48,068 bases of DNA, taken from contig JAEUKV010000291.1 of NCBI GenBank assembly GCA_016794165.1, forward strand, positions 1-48,068. The letters run 5' to 3'. Source of the stretch: Rhodospirillaceae bacterium. Its GTDB lineage: Bacteria; Pseudomonadota; Alphaproteobacteria; Dongiales; Dongiaceae. A program made the translations under genes and the position numbers. This document shows positions 29,971 through 39,937 of this stretch, one piece after another. Under the pieces are notes generated by a model. That model was not told where the DNA came from. It saw nothing but the letters and a program-made list of their open reading frames with translations, and did not search any database. Every line of letters starts with the position of its first letter. Within the stretch, counting starts at the first letter, position 1.

Positions 29971-32900
29971 ATGCGCTGTTCCATTTGTGCGGCAGAAAAC
30001 AAGGCTGAACGACAATTCTGCGCCGCTTGCGGCGCGGCTTTGCCACTGGCTTGTCCGGTTTGCGGCTTTGCCAATGACCACGACGACGCCTATTGTGGCG
30101 GCTGCGGACGCGATCTAGGCCGCAGGAAGCCGGCAGAGGCGGCAAGTGCGGAGCGCCGGCCGGTGAGCGTGATGTTCGCTGACCTGGTTGGTTATACAGC
30201 CCTGGCGCAGCGGATCGATCCGGAGGAGATGCACGGGCTGCTGGCGCGCTTCTTCGAGATTGCCGACGAGATCATCCTGCAATTCGGTGGGCGCGTCGAC
30301 AAGCATATTGGCGACAATGTCATGGCGCTGTTCGGCGCGCCGATCGCTCATGGTGACGATCCGGAACGCGCCGTAGGTGCCGCCCATGCGCTTCATCAGG
30401 TGATGCCGGAATTGTCCGCGGAGGCCGGGCGCAATCTGTCGGTTCATATCGGCATTGCGGTTGGTGACGTGCTGGCGAGCGGTCTGGGAAGCGCCGTTCA
30501 CAGCACGTATACGGTCGTCGGGCCGGCGGTCAATCTGGCAGCTCGGCTAATGGAGCGCGCAGGACCGGGCGAGACACTCGTCTCGGAGGAAGTCGCTCGG
30601 CATGTCGGGCAGAGCTTCGAGATCGTGCAACTCGGCGAGCAGGCGATCAAGGGTCTGGCGGCGCCTGCTCCGATTTTTCGGGCGGGCGCACCTCTGAGCG
30701 ACAGCCATCGGCATCGCCGGCCGATCATTGGGCGGCGCAGTGAATGCGCCCAGATCGACGCTCTCTTGGCAACCTGCCGGGACGAGGGTGTCGGTGCCTC
30801 GCTGGTGGTCCGCGGTGTTCCCGGAATCGGCAAGTCACGACTGGCGGAAGAAGCGGTGCAGCGGGCCCGAGGCAGCGGTTTCCACTGCTTCGTCTTGCGT
30901 ATCCTCGATTTTGGCACCGGCGCCATCCGCGACCCGCATCGACAACTGGCGCTGGCTCTCGCCAGCGTGGTCGGCGAATCTGACTATCTTGATCCGCTGC
31001 AGCGGGCCATGCTGGCGTCGCTAGTCGATCGCCCGCTGCTGCCAGAGGAAGCCCGGCATCTGGAGGCCATGAGTCATGCCGCCCGGCAGGGCGTAAGGGC
31101 CAACGCCCTGGCCCAGATGCTAGCTGATGCGGCCGCCCGGCAGCCGACGCTGATGGTGATCGAGGATATCCACTGGGCGGACGACAGTTTTCTGCTGACC
31201 CTGGCGTCTCTCGCCGATCGAGTCGCCGGTTCGCGTGCCATGTTGCTGATGACCACGCGCGTCGATCCGGATCCGATCGACGCAACATGGCGCGCCAGTC
31301 TCCGCAGCGGCCGAGTCATCTCGATCGATCTCACGCCACTCTCGTCGACGGAAGCACTCGAAATGTCGACACAGATTGCCATCGACATCGACCCGTTCGT
31401 TCATCGGTGCGTGGCGCGCGCGGAAGGGAATCCGCTGTTCCTCGAGCAGCTGCTGCGCCACCGCCAGAGCGGCGAAGGCGGCGTCCTGCCAGACTCGCTG
31501 CAGAACGTCGTCCTTGCCCGCCTCGATCAGTTGCCGGAGGGCGAGCGGACGGCTTTGCAGGCGGCCTCGATTCTGGGCCAACAATTCAGCGGCGAGGATC
31601 TGGCGCGGTTGCTGGGGCACCCCGGCTTCGATGGCGCGGCCATGGTGCGCCGGCAATTGCTGCGCCCGACGCCCGGGGGCTACCTATTTGCTCACGCCCT
31701 CATCCATAGCGGTATCTACTCGGCCTTGACCCGCGAGCACCGTCGTCAGTTGCATCGCAAGGCGGCCGAACTGTTTGCCGAGCGCGATCCCGTTCTTTTT
31801 GCCGAGCATCTCGATCGCGCTGAATCGGATGCGGCGGTTGACGCCTATCGTCGGGCGGCCCGGCATGAAGCGTCGCTCTATCATCTCGACCGGGCAGCGC
31901 AGCTGGCGGCGCGTGGCCTGACTCTGGCCCGGACTCCGCTAGAACGTTGTCGCCTCGGCCTGGAAGCCGGCCGACGCTTTCTTGACATCGGCGATCCGCT
32001 GGCCGCTCGCGCGGCCTTCGAGCGCGCCCTGGAGGCCGAGCCGGAACCGCTCGATCGCAGCCGGACACTCGTCGGCCTGGCTGCCTGTCATCGGCAGTTG
32101 GGCGACATCGACCTGGCCATGAACCATCTCTTGGCGGCAGAACCGCTCGCCGATGCCGAAGACGAACCGGCCTTGTTGGCCGAGATCAGCTATCTGCGCG
32201 GCAATCTAAATTTCGCGCTGGGCAGGGCGGATGAGTGTTTGGCTGCCCATGGTGCAGCCCTTGCTGCTGCGCGCCAGGCCGGTGAGGCGGAGTGGTTGGC
32301 ACGGGCAGAGAGCGGCCTTGGCGATGCCTACTACTTGCAGGGTCGCTATGCCCTGGCACAACGCCATTTCATCAACGCGGTCGATGCGGCCGAAAGTGCC
32401 GGTCTGCTGCGCATCGTGCCCGCCAATCGCGGCATGATCGGCAACTGCCACGTCTTCTACGGCCGGTTCGACCTCGGGCTGGAGGATGTGGCAGCAGCGT
32501 GTGCCGCGGCAACCCAGATCGGTGATCGCTTTGGCGAGATGTTCGGGCTCGAATGCAGGGCGTTCATCCTGATGACGGCTCGTCGCTGGCCGGAGGCCGA
32601 GACACCGGCGCGCGAGGCCATGGAGCTGGCGGCAGAGATCGGGGCGCGGCGCTACGAATCCATTACTGCTACGATCCTGGCGATGAGCTTGCTGGCGGCC
32701 GGAAGAAACGCGGAGGCAGAAGCCCTGTCGCGCCGAGCCGTGGTGCTAGCGGAAGAGACCGGCATCGGCTTTGCCGGAGCGTTGATTCTCGCGGTACGCG
32801 CCATCATTCTGGGGATAGGAGCGGAGGCGCGCGCAGCGATTGAGCGCGGCGAGGTCCTGTTGCGTCAGACCGGCATGGCACACAATCACATCTTCTTTCG

Positions 32901-33144
32901 TGCGTTCGCAATCGACTGGGCGATCATTGCTGATGATTGGGCCTTGCTGGATCGCTTTGCTGGCGGCCTCGCACAGTTTACCGCCGCCGAACCGTTACCC
33001 TATGTCGAGATCGTCATCGAGCGGGCGCGCCTGCTGGCGCGCCTGCAGCGGAATCCAGGCGACGTGTCCGCGCGGCGAGATCTCATGCTCCTGGCCGCAG
33101 ATGCGAGACGGATAGATTTCCGGCTCGCCTTTCCAGAAGCTTGA
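29971..33144 (+). CDS. Zinc-ribbon class III cyclase with ATPase and TPR-like repeats
   Basis: The 1057-residue protein has four parts. Two zinc ribbons open it (C3, C6, C17, C20 and C28, C31, C42, C45). A class III nucleotide cyclase domain follows (about 62-240) with metal ligands D71 (FADLVGYT) and D115 (HIGDNVMALFG), then VGPAVNLAARLM. A signal-transduction ATPase has its P-loop at G282-S289 (GVPGIGKS) and LMVIEDIHWADD. The last 450 residues are helical repeats of TPR type. Such proteins are thought to make cAMP under control of the ATPase and repeats; the signal is unknown. ATG 29971 was chosen because the ribbon begins there. It lies between trxA and folC and meets folC stop to stop. 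Confidence 0.88.
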   Translation: MRCSICAAENKAERQFCAACGAALPLACPVCGFANDHDDAYCGGCGRDLGRRKPAEAASAERRPVSVMFADLVGYTALAQRIDPEEMHGLLARFFEIADEIILQFGGRVDKHIGDNVMALFGAPIAHGDDPERAVGAAHALHQVMPELSAEAGRNLSVHIGIAVGDVLASGLGSAVHSTYTVVGPAVNLAARLMERAGPGETLVSEEVARHVGQSFEIVQLGEQAIKGLAAPAPIFRAGAPLSDSHRHRRPIIGRRSECAQIDALLATCRDEGVGASLVVRGVPGIGKSRLAEEAVQRARGSGFHCFVLRILDFGTGAIRDPHRQLALALASVVGESDYLDPLQRAMLASLVDRPLLPEEARHLEAMSHAARQGVRANALAQMLADAAARQPTLMVIEDIHWADDSFLLTLASLADRVAGSRAMLLMTTRVDPDPIDATWRASLRSGRVISIDLTPLSSTEALEMSTQIAIDIDPFVHRCVARAEGNPLFLEQLLRHRQSGEGGVLPDSLQNVVLARLDQLPEGERTALQAASILGQQFSGEDLARLLGHPGFDGAAMVRRQLLRPTPGGYLFAHALIHSGIYSALTREHRRQLHRKAAELFAERDPVLFAEHLDRAESDAAVDAYRRAARHEASLYHLDRAAQLAARGLTLARTPLERCRLGLEAGRRFLDIGDPLAARAAFERALEAEPEPLDRSRTLVGLAACHRQLGDIDLAMNHLLAAEPLADAEDEPALLAEISYLRGNLNFALGRADECLAAHGAALAAARQAGEAEWLARAESGLGDAYYLQGRYALAQRHFINAVDAAESAGLLRIVPANRGMIGNCHVFYGRFDLGLEDVAAACAAATQIGDRFGEMFGLECRAFILMTARRWPEAETPAREAMELAAEIGARRYESITATILAMSLLAAGRNAEAEALSRRAVVLAEETGIGFAGALILAVRAIILGIGAEARAAIERGEVLLRQTGMAHNHIFFRAFAIDWAIIADDWALLDRFAGGLAQFTAAEPLPYVEIVIERARLLARLQRNPGDVSARRDLMLLAADARRIDFRLAFPEA

Positions 33145-34464
33145 TCAGCCGTTCTCCGCCAGCACCGTGCCGGCGAGATAGAGCGATCCGCAGATAAGGA
33201 TCCGGCGCGGCTCGCTGCTGCCCATATGGGTGTCGACGATCGCGCGCAACGCCGCTTCTACCGAGCGGAATCCCTGGCTAAGCAGGCCGACATCGGCGCC
33301 GGCCGCGACGCATTCCTCGATCGAGAGACTGGCATGGTCGCCGGGGATGGCCACCGCCGCCAGATCCTCGGCATGGGGGGCAAGCTGTCCCAGGAACGCC
33401 ACCGGATCCTTGCTGTTGAGCATGCCGAAGATAAGGTGCGCGGGTTTACCGTCGCCGGCCCGCCAATCGGCCAGCATCTGGGCGATGACCTCGCCCGCTT
33501 CCGCATTGTGACCGCCGTCCAGCCATAGCTCCCAATTGCCCGAAGCGCCCCCGGGCAGCATCTCGACCAGCGGTCCCCGGGTCAGGCGCTGCATGCGGGC
33601 CGGCCAGGACACCTCGCGCAGTCCCCGCGCGATATGGCCGTCGGAGATCGTGAAGCCCTCCAGCACACCGGTGGTCGCAATGGCGCAGCCGGCGTTCCTG
33701 ATCTGGTGCCGGCCGGCGAGACCGGGCATCGGGTAGAGCCGCGGGCCGCGATGGTCGGCAAAGCGCAACGCGGTTACCAGATCGCCATCGCAACGCCATT
33801 CCCGGCCGAAGCGGCAGAGCGGCGCGCCGAGACTGGCGGCCTTTGCCTCGAACACGGCGAGGGCCTCGGGCGGTTGTGGCGAAATGACCGCGGGGCGCCC
33901 CGATTTGATGATTCCGGCCTTGGCCTTGGCGATCAGTTCCAGTGTATTGCCGAAGAATTGCATGTGATCGAACGAGATCGGCATCAGCACGCTGGCCAGC
34001 GGCTGGTCGACCACATTGGTGGCATCGAATTCGCCGCCGACCCCGGTTTCCAGCAGCACGATATCGGCCGGTTCACGGGTAAAGGCGAGGAAGGCCGCCA
34101 CGGTCGTGATCTCGAAGAAGGTGATCGGCACGTCGCCATTGGCGCGTTCGCATTCCTCCAGCAGTTCGATCAGTGCCGGTTCCTCGATCAGTTTGCCGTT
34201 AAGCCGGATGCGTTCGTGGAAGCGCACCAGATGCGGTGAGATATAGACATGGACCCGGTAGCCGGCGGCCTCCAGGATGGCGCGCAGATAGGCGATCACC
34301 GAGCCCTTGCCGTTTGTGCCGGCGACATGGATCACCGGCGGCAGGCGCCGCTCCGGATGCCCGACGGCCGCCAGCAGGCGCAGGACGCGGCCGAGCTCCA
34401 GGTCGATCAGCTTGGGATGAAGTCTGGTAAGGCGCTCGAGAACGATGTCGCTGGTCTGGGTCAC
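33145..34464 (-). CDS. folC: Folylpolyglutamate / dihydrofolate synthase
   Basis: FolC makes dihydrofolate and adds glutamates to folates. The 439-residue protein has the ATP site G49-S55 (GTNGKGS), the YISPHLVRFHERIRLNG and FFEITTVAAF segments, LLETGVGGEFDATNV and LDGGHNAEAGEV. The start is GTG 34464, overlapping the accD stop by four bases (GTGA), so translation is coupled. Its stop abuts the stop of the convergent cyclase gene with no space between them; no terminator is visible for either. Confidence 0.96.
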   Translation of the reverse strand: MTQTSDIVLERLTRLHPKLIDLELGRVLRLLAAVGHPERRLPPVIHVAGTNGKGSVIAYLRAILEAAGYRVHVYISPHLVRFHERIRLNGKLIEEPALIELLEECERANGDVPITFFEITTVAAFLAFTREPADIVLLETGVGGEFDATNVVDQPLASVLMPISFDHMQFFGNTLELIAKAKAGIIKSGRPAVISPQPPEALAVFEAKAASLGAPLCRFGREWRCDGDLVTALRFADHRGPRLYPMPGLAGRHQIRNAGCAIATTGVLEGFTISDGHIARGLREVSWPARMQRLTRGPLVEMLPGGASGNWELWLDGGHNAEAGEVIAQMLADWRAGDGKPAHLIFGMLNSKDPVAFLGQLAPHAEDLAAVAIPGDHASLSIEECVAAGADVGLLSQGFRSVEAALRAIVDTHMGSSEPRRILICGSLYLAGTVLAENG

Positions 34465-35321
34465 GCGGCCTCGTCGCGCTTGGTGAGCAGCGATATCAGC
34501 CGGCCGATCTGCTCGCGCAGTTCCTTGCGCGGCAGCACCAGGTCGATGATGCCATGGTCGAGCAGATACTCGGCGCGCTGGAATCCTTCCGGCAGCTTCT
34601 CGCGGATCGTTTCCTCGATGACGCGGGCACCGGCAAAGCCGATCTGCGCGCCTGGCTCCGCGATCTGGATGTCGCCCAGCATGGCAAAGGAGGCGGAGAC
34701 CCCGCCGGTGGTGGGATCGGTCAGCAGGACGATAAAGGGAAGGCCCGCTTCCTTGACCTGGTCGACGGCGATCACCGAACGCGGCATCTGCATGAGCGAG
34801 AGAATTCCCTCCTGCATGCGGGCGCCGCCGGAAGCGGGTACCGCCACCAGGCCGGCCTTGCGCGCGACAGCGAGTTCCGCCGCGGCGACCAGGCCTTCGC
34901 CCACCGCCATGCCCATGGAGCCGCCCATGAAGTCGAAATTGAACGCGGCCACCACGGCATCGGCGCCGTTCATGCTGCCATAGGCGACCACGATCGCGTC
35001 CTGTTCCTCGGTCTTGGCCTGGGCGTCGCGCAGGCGGTCGGTATAGCGCTTGCGATCCTTGAACTTGAGCGGGTCGAGCAGCACCTTGGGCGTCTCGACG
35101 CGTTCATATTTCCCATCGTCGAACAGCAGCTCCAACCGCGTCTTCACATCGATGCGCATGTGATGGCCGCAATGTGGGCAGACGCGCTGATTGGCGTTAA
35201 GCTCGCGGTGGAAGATCATCTGGCCGCAGGCGGGGCATTTGTCCCAGAGGTTCTCCGGCACGTCCGTCTTCTGGACCAGCTTGCGGATCTTGGGCCGCAC
35301 GAAATTGGTGAGCCAGCTCAT
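34461..35321 (-). CDS. accD: Acetyl-CoA carboxylase carboxyltransferase subunit beta
   Basis: AccD forms the carboxyltransferase half of acetyl-CoA carboxylase with AccA and starts fatty-acid synthesis. The 286 residues include the zinc finger C29, C32, C48, C51 and the crotonase-like core: FDFMGGSMGMAVGE, VPASGGARMQEGILSLMQM and LTDPTTGGVSASFAMLGD. It follows trpA by 39 bases in the usual trpFBA-accD-folC order. Confidence 0.97.
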   Translation of the reverse strand: MSWLTNFVRPKIRKLVQKTDVPENLWDKCPACGQMIFHRELNANQRVCPHCGHHMRIDVKTRLELLFDDGKYERVETPKVLLDPLKFKDRKRYTDRLRDAQAKTEEQDAIVVAYGSMNGADAVVAAFNFDFMGGSMGMAVGEGLVAAAELAVARKAGLVAVPASGGARMQEGILSLMQMPRSVIAVDQVKEAGLPFIVLLTDPTTGGVSASFAMLGDIQIAEPGAQIGFAGARVIEETIREKLPEGFQRAEYLLDHGIIDLVLPRKELREQIGRLISLLTKRDEAA

Positions 35322-35360
35322 CTTGTCTTTCTCCGTGTCGCCGTTCCGGCCACTAATCGA

Positions 35361-36188
35361 TCAAGCCCGGGCGGCGCGGACGCCCGCGGCCAGGCTCTTG
35401 ACGAGGTCGAGCGCCGAACTGGCGGCGTGTGGCGTCGGTACGCCGTTGGCATCCAGGGCCGCAGCGATGCGGTTGACCACTGCCGATCCGACCACAGCGG
35501 CATCGGCCACCCTGGCGACCGCCGCGGCGCGCTCCGGCGTCGAAATACCGAAGCCGACCGCGATCGGCAGATCCGTATGTCGCTTCAATCGACCGACAGC
35601 GGCGGCAATGTCCGCGTCGCTGGCCGAGCGTGTGCCGGTAATACCCATGATCGAGACATAATAGACGAAGCCGGAGGTGTTGTTGAGCACCGTCGGCAGG
35701 CGGATATCGTCGGTGGTCGGCGTGGCGAGGCGGATGAAATTGAGTCCCGCCTTCATCGCCGGCAGACACAGCTCCTCGTCCTCCTCCGGCGGCAAATCCA
35801 CGATGATCAGGCCATCAACCCCGGCCTTGCCCGCATCGGCGAGGAAGCGGTCGACACCGTAGGAATAGATCGGGTTGTAATAGCCCATCAGCACGATGGG
35901 GGTTGCCGCATCCTTGGCGCGGAATTCGCGCACCAATTGCAGCGTCTTCTTCATGTTCTGACCGCTCTTGAGCGCGCGCAGCGACGACGCCTGGATGGCC
36001 GGTCCATCCGCCATCGGATCGGTAAAGGGCATGCCGATCTCGATCAAATCGGCGCCCGATTTGGGCAGCCCCAGCAAAATCTCGCGCGACACCTCGTAGG
36101 TGGGATCGCCGGCCGTAACGAACACCACCAGGCCACCGCGCCCGGCCGCGCGCAACTCGCCGAAACGCTTCTCGATTCGCGTACTCAT
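35361..36188 (-). CDS. trpA: Tryptophan synthase alpha chain
   Basis: TrpA releases indole from indole-3-glycerol phosphate and channels it to TrpB. The 275-residue protein keeps the catalytic pair E50 ([11 protein letters not shown]) and D61 (MADGPAIQ), with [10 protein letters not shown] near the start and the phosphate-binding [11 protein letters not shown] near the end. The start overlaps the trpB stop (ATGA). Confidence 0.97.
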   Translation of the reverse strand: MSTRIEKRFGELRAAGRGGLVVFVTAGDPTYEVSREILLGLPKSGADLIEIGMPFTDPMADGPAIQASSLRALKSGQNMKKTLQLVREFRAKDAATPIVLMGYYNPIYSYGVDRFLADAGKAGVDGLIIVDLPPEEDEELCLPAMKAGLNFIRLATPTTDDIRLPTVLNNTSGFVYYVSIMGITGTRSASDADIAAAVGRLKRHTDLPIAVGFGISTPERAAAVARVADAAVVGSAVVNRIAAALDANGVPTPHAASSALDLVKSLAAGVRAARA

Positions 36189-37411
36189 AGTTTCGTGCCC
36201 AGCCTTTCCGCGACGGCGAAGATGTCCTTGTCGCCGCGACCGCAGAGATTCATGATGATGATCTGTTCCCTGGCGCGTGTCGGCGCCAGCTTGCGGACAT
36301 AGCCAAGCGCATGCGCGGGTTCGAGCGCAGGGATGATCCCCTCGATCCGGGCCAGCATCTGGAAGGCGTCGAGCGCCTCCTGATCCGTCGCCGAGACGTA
36401 TTTCACCCGCTTCATCTCATGCAGCCAGGAATGCTCCGGACCGATACCCGGATAATCCAGGCCGGCCGAGATCGAATGCGCGTCGATGATCTGCCCGTCA
36501 TCGTTCTGCAGCAGATAGGTGCGGTTGCCATGGAGCACGCCGGGTCGGCCGCCGGTCAGGGAAGCCGCGTGGCGTCCGGTCTCGACCCCGTCGCCGCCAG
36601 CCTCGACGCCGATGATCTCGACCTCGCGGTCGTCGAGGAATGGATGGAACAGGCCGATGGCGTTGGAGCCTCCGCCGATACAGGCGACCAGCGTGTCGGG
36701 CAGGCGCCCCTCGGCCGCCAGGATCTGTTCCCTGGTCTCGACACCGATCACGGACTGGAAGTCGCGCACCATGGTTGGATAGGGATGCGGTCCCGCGGCG
36801 GTGCCGATGATGTAGAAGGTGTTCTCGACATTGGCGACCCAGTCGCGCAGCGCCTCGTTCATCGCATCCTTGAGCGTCGCCGTGCCGCTGTGCACCGGCA
36901 CCACTTCGGCACCGAGCAGCTTCATGCGAAAGACATTGGGCTGCTGCCGGGCAATGTCGGTCGCCCCCATATAGACGGTGCATGGGAGGTTGAAGAGCGC
37001 GCAGACCGTGGCGGTGGCGACGCCGTGCTGGCCGGCCCCGGTCTCGGCGATGATGCGGGTCTTGCCCATGCGCCGTGCCAGCAGGATCTGGCCGACGCAA
37101 TTGTTGATCTTGTGGGAGCCGGTGTGATTGAGCTCGTCGCGCTTCATGTAAATCTTGGCGCCGCCCAACTCCCGGGTCAGGCGTTCGGCGAAATAAAGCG
37201 GGCTGGGGCGGCCGATGTAATGGGCGCGGTAGTATTCCATCTCGTCGGCGAAGGTCGGGTCCGCCTTGGCGGCGGCATAGGCCTTTTCCACCTCGAGGAT
37301 CAGCGGCATCAGGGTTTCCGCGACGAAACGGCCGCCGAAAATGCCGAAACGGCCATGTTCGTCCGGTCCGGTGCGGAACGAATTGGGTTGGGCGGCGCTG
37401 GCAGTGCTCAC
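36185..37411 (-). CDS. trpB: Tryptophan synthase beta chain
   Basis: TrpB joins indole and serine into tryptophan with PLP. The 408-residue protein starts at GTG 37411, where similarity begins; GGAG lies about 10 bases upstream. The PLP lysine is K101 in [10 protein letters not shown], and GGGSNAIG binds the cofactor phosphate. [16 protein letters not shown] and the C-terminal [13 protein letters not shown] are typical. A 119-base gap separates it from trpF; no leader peptide with tandem Trp codons and no attenuator was recognised there. Confidence 0.97.
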   Translation of the reverse strand: MSTASAAQPNSFRTGPDEHGRFGIFGGRFVAETLMPLILEVEKAYAAAKADPTFADEMEYYRAHYIGRPSPLYFAERLTRELGGAKIYMKRDELNHTGSHKINNCVGQILLARRMGKTRIIAETGAGQHGVATATVCALFNLPCTVYMGATDIARQQPNVFRMKLLGAEVVPVHSGTATLKDAMNEALRDWVANVENTFYIIGTAAGPHPYPTMVRDFQSVIGVETREQILAAEGRLPDTLVACIGGGSNAIGLFHPFLDDREVEIIGVEAGGDGVETGRHAASLTGGRPGVLHGNRTYLLQNDDGQIIDAHSISAGLDYPGIGPEHSWLHEMKRVKYVSATDQEALDAFQMLARIEGIIPALEPAHALGYVRKLAPTRAREQIIIMNLCGRGDKDIFAVAERLGTKL

Positions 37412-37530
37412 GGCAGATTGGCTCCGAAACGCAGGGAAAACAGATGGATAAGAGCGGGTTCGCTCAACGGGCGCAATCAACCATAGGTGCGGGCAAAGGT
37501 CAAAGGTCCAGCGCGCAAGTCGCGACCCCC

Positions 37531-38178
37531 TCAAAGGGATTGGGCGATCGCCAGAAATTCCTTGATTTTGTTGATACTTTTCTTGCCCGGTCGATCCTCG
37601 ACCCCGGACGACGTGTCGACCGCCGGGGCGCCTGTCGCCTTGACCGCCTGCGCCAGGTTGCCGGCATGGAGCCCGCCCGCCAGCATCCAGGGAAGCCCGA
37701 AGGATTGACCCCGCAGCAGCGACCAGTCGAAACTGATTGCATTGCCGCCGGGCAGGGCGTTCGACATGGATTTCGGCGGCTTGGTGTCGAACATCAACCG
37801 GTCGGCGACATCTTCATAGGCCCTGGCCGAGGCGATGTCCGCCGCCTCCGCGACGCTGATCACCTTCATCACGGGCAGACCGAAGCGCGCCTTTACCGCG
37901 GCGACCCGGTCCGGTGTCTCCTTGCCGTGGAGTTGCAGCAGATCGAGCCGCGCCTCGTTCAGGATGGCGGCGATTTCGTCATCGCCGGCATCGACAACCA
38001 GTCCCACCCTGCCGGTGGAAGCCGGTACGCGTTTCCCCAATTCACCGGCCAGGGCCGGGCTCAGGTAGCGCGGGCTCCTGGCAAAGAAGTTGAAGCCGAT
38101 CATGAAGGCGCCGCCGCTGACGGCCGCATCGACCGTTTCCGCCGTCTTCAACCCGCAGATCTTGGCGTCGACCGGCAT
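37531..38178 (-). CDS. trpF: Phosphoribosylanthranilate isomerase
   Basis: TrpF catalyses the Amadori rearrangement step of tryptophan synthesis. The 215-residue protein has the catalytic Cys C8 in [11 protein letters not shown] and the C-terminal acid in [16 protein letters not shown], with LLQLHGKE and [15 protein letters not shown] between. ATG 38178 lies two bases after the upstream membrane-protein stop. An open frame extends upstream, but it overlaps that gene and is not conserved. Confidence 0.95.
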   Translation of the reverse strand: MPVDAKICGLKTAETVDAAVSGGAFMIGFNFFARSPRYLSPALAGELGKRVPASTGRVGLVVDAGDDEIAAILNEARLDLLQLHGKETPDRVAAVKARFGLPVMKVISVAEAADIASARAYEDVADRLMFDTKPPKSMSNALPGGNAISFDWSLLRGQSFGLPWMLAGGLHAGNLAQAVKATGAPAVDTSSGVEDRPGKKSINKIKEFLAIAQSL

Positions 38179-38180
38179 GG

Positions 38181-38975
38181 CTACACCGTTTCCGAGACGA
38201 AACGCGGATAGGTAAGAACGAAAACGGCGCCGATGCTGGCGAACATGACGTACTGGATCACCACGGAAATGAAGCTGAGCGCCAGCGGTGCCGCAGTCAT
38301 GAAGCCGAGGCTGACCGACAAGCTTAGCAGCATGGTCTGCAGCACAAACAGCAGGAAGGAGACGGTGACGAATGCGACTGCCAGCCTGATGCCATAGCCC
38401 TCGGTTCGCCGCCACGCGTCACGGAGTTTCATCGGCGCGTCGATGGCGATCCCGACCCAGACCGGCCCCAGGCGCACGACGGCGATGAGATACCAGATCA
38501 GGAACAGGATCACGGCCGCATATTGCAGGGCGGGTGCCGGATAGACCAGCAGCACGATCAACAGCATGATCGCGAGGAGGAAACCTCCGCCGATCTGCAT
38601 GGCCAGGGACAACAGCAACATCCGCAAATGGCGGCGGCCGAAAGCGAGACCCAAGCCCGGCACGGCGTCCGGCCCCAGCACCAGGAACCGCATCCAGTTG
38701 ACTACAAAGACGACAACCACGCACCAACTCGCCAGGGCATAACCGATCAGTGGCATCTCCAGGGCCGAGACGACGGCCGGGTCGGGCGTCTGACCCGGTT
38801 CAATGACAATCAGCAGATCGCCGATCGCGCCCTGCAGCCAGATGTTCAGAAGGAAATTGACGATCACCGGGACGGCGGCCAGTCGCAAGAGGTCGTCGCG
38901 CATCTGCCACACCCGGCGGAGAGCCGCCATGGCGAGTGGCCATGCCTGCAGATCAGTACCGCTCGGTTGCGTCAT
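38181..38975 (-). CDS. Six-helix integral membrane protein, unknown function
   Basis: The 264-residue protein is hydrophobic throughout, with about six membrane helices (roughly 30-50, 75-98, 118-140, 148-170, 192-215 and 228-255). No catalytic or transport signature is visible. It resembles unnamed Rhodospirillales membrane proteins of glycerophosphoryl or YhhN-like size, but I cannot assign a family. It lies 20 bases downstream of pyrF and 2 bases upstream of trpF, so it is probably co-transcribed with both. Confidence 0.75.
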   Translation of the reverse strand: MTQPSGTDLQAWPLAMAALRRVWQMRDDLLRLAAVPVIVNFLLNIWLQGAIGDLLIVIEPGQTPDPAVVSALEMPLIGYALASWCVVVVFVVNWMRFLVLGPDAVPGLGLAFGRRHLRMLLLSLAMQIGGGFLLAIMLLIVLLVYPAPALQYAAVILFLIWYLIAVVRLGPVWVGIAIDAPMKLRDAWRRTEGYGIRLAVAFVTVSFLLFVLQTMLLSLSVSLGFMTAAPLALSFISVVIQYVMFASIGAVFVLTYPRFVSETV

Positions 38976-38995
38976 GTTGCGGTCGTCAAGAACTC

Positions 38996-39742
38996 TTAAC
39001 GACGGGCTTGCGCCGGGACGTGGCCGATCGCACCGTCGATTTCGGTTCCGATGCGGCAGGCGGCCTCGCGCGGATCGGCCGCCGCCGTGATCGGCCGGCC
39101 GATGATCAGGTAGTCGGCCCCGGCCTTGGCCGCCTCGCCCGGCGTGCGCACCCGCTTCTGGTCGCCAGTGTCGCTGCCGGCCGGGCGAACCCCCGGCACC
39201 ACCAGAAGGAAGTCCGGGCCGAGTTCGCTCCGAAGCGCCTCGATCTCGTGCGGGGAACAGACCACCCCGTCAAGGCCAGCCGTCTTGGCCAGTGCAGCCA
39301 AGCGTTTGACCTGGTCGCTGGTCGAGCCGGATTGGCCGATCGCACCCAGATCCTTGTCATCGAGACTGGTCAGCACGGTAACGCCGATGATCTTGGGGCG
39401 CTTGCCGTCGCGCTTGCCGGCTTCCTCATCGGCCGTTTCACGCGCCGCTTGCATCATGGTCTGGCCGCCGGCGGCGTGAACCGTCACGATGCTGGGGGCC
39501 AGTGGCATGATGGCGCGCACGGCGCCGGCCACGGTATTGGGAATGTCGTGAAGCTTGAGGTCCAGGAAGATCGGCATGCCGACGGCGGCAATTCGACGAT
39601 AGCCGAGCGGGCCATTGGCAAGAAAGAACTCCAGCCCGAGTTTGACGCCGGCGACTGTCCGATCCAGCCGATGCGCCCAATCGACGGCCCGGTCAATATC
39701 AACCGTATCGAGTGCCGCCAGAATCTGACCTTTGCTGCCCAC
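38996..39742 (-). CDS. pyrF: Orotidine 5'-phosphate decarboxylase
   Basis: PyrF makes UMP by decarboxylating OMP. The 248-residue protein has the catalytic D61-x-K63-x-x-D66 array (FLDLKLHDIPNT), VTVHAAGG, VTVLTSL and the phosphate-binding VPGVRP and YLIIGRPIT segments. The start is GTG 39742 after an AGGGAG ribosome site. It heads the minus-strand run that ends with folC. Confidence 0.97.
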   Translation of the reverse strand: MGSKGQILAALDTVDIDRAVDWAHRLDRTVAGVKLGLEFFLANGPLGYRRIAAVGMPIFLDLKLHDIPNTVAGAVRAIMPLAPSIVTVHAAGGQTMMQAARETADEEAGKRDGKRPKIIGVTVLTSLDDKDLGAIGQSGSTSDQVKRLAALAKTAGLDGVVCSPHEIEALRSELGPDFLLVVPGVRPAGSDTGDQKRVRTPGEAAKAGADYLIIGRPITAAADPREAACRIGTEIDGAIGHVPAQARR

Positions 39743-39776
39743 GCGGATCTCCCTGCAATATCGTCGGAGGTTGCAA

Positions 39777-39792
39777 GCCGGCAGTTGCCGGC
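39777..39792. repeat. 16-base inverted repeat before pyrF
   Basis: GCCGGCA and TGCCGGC flank two bases, in the 195-base region between divergent pyrF and nsrR. It lies about 35 bases upstream of the pyrF start codon and could be an operator or a leader hairpin. No further control element is recognised in the rest of this gap. Confidence 0.35.
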
Positions 39793-39937
39793 ACCGACTG
39801 GCCGGACCTGCCGATCCTCACCATGGGCTTTTAAACCATATTCTTGCCAGCGTCACCCGCCTGGAAGGCCCATAGGCCACTTTCATGCGCCGAAGCGACC
39901 GGATAAGCTGGCCGGGAACCAGGCGCATGGGGTCCCG

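Noticed and set aside
37412-37530. A trp attenuator or leader peptide before trpB
   Set aside because: No short frame with tandem Trp codons and no terminator with a U-tract was found. Only a small GAGCG/CGCTC hairpin is present.
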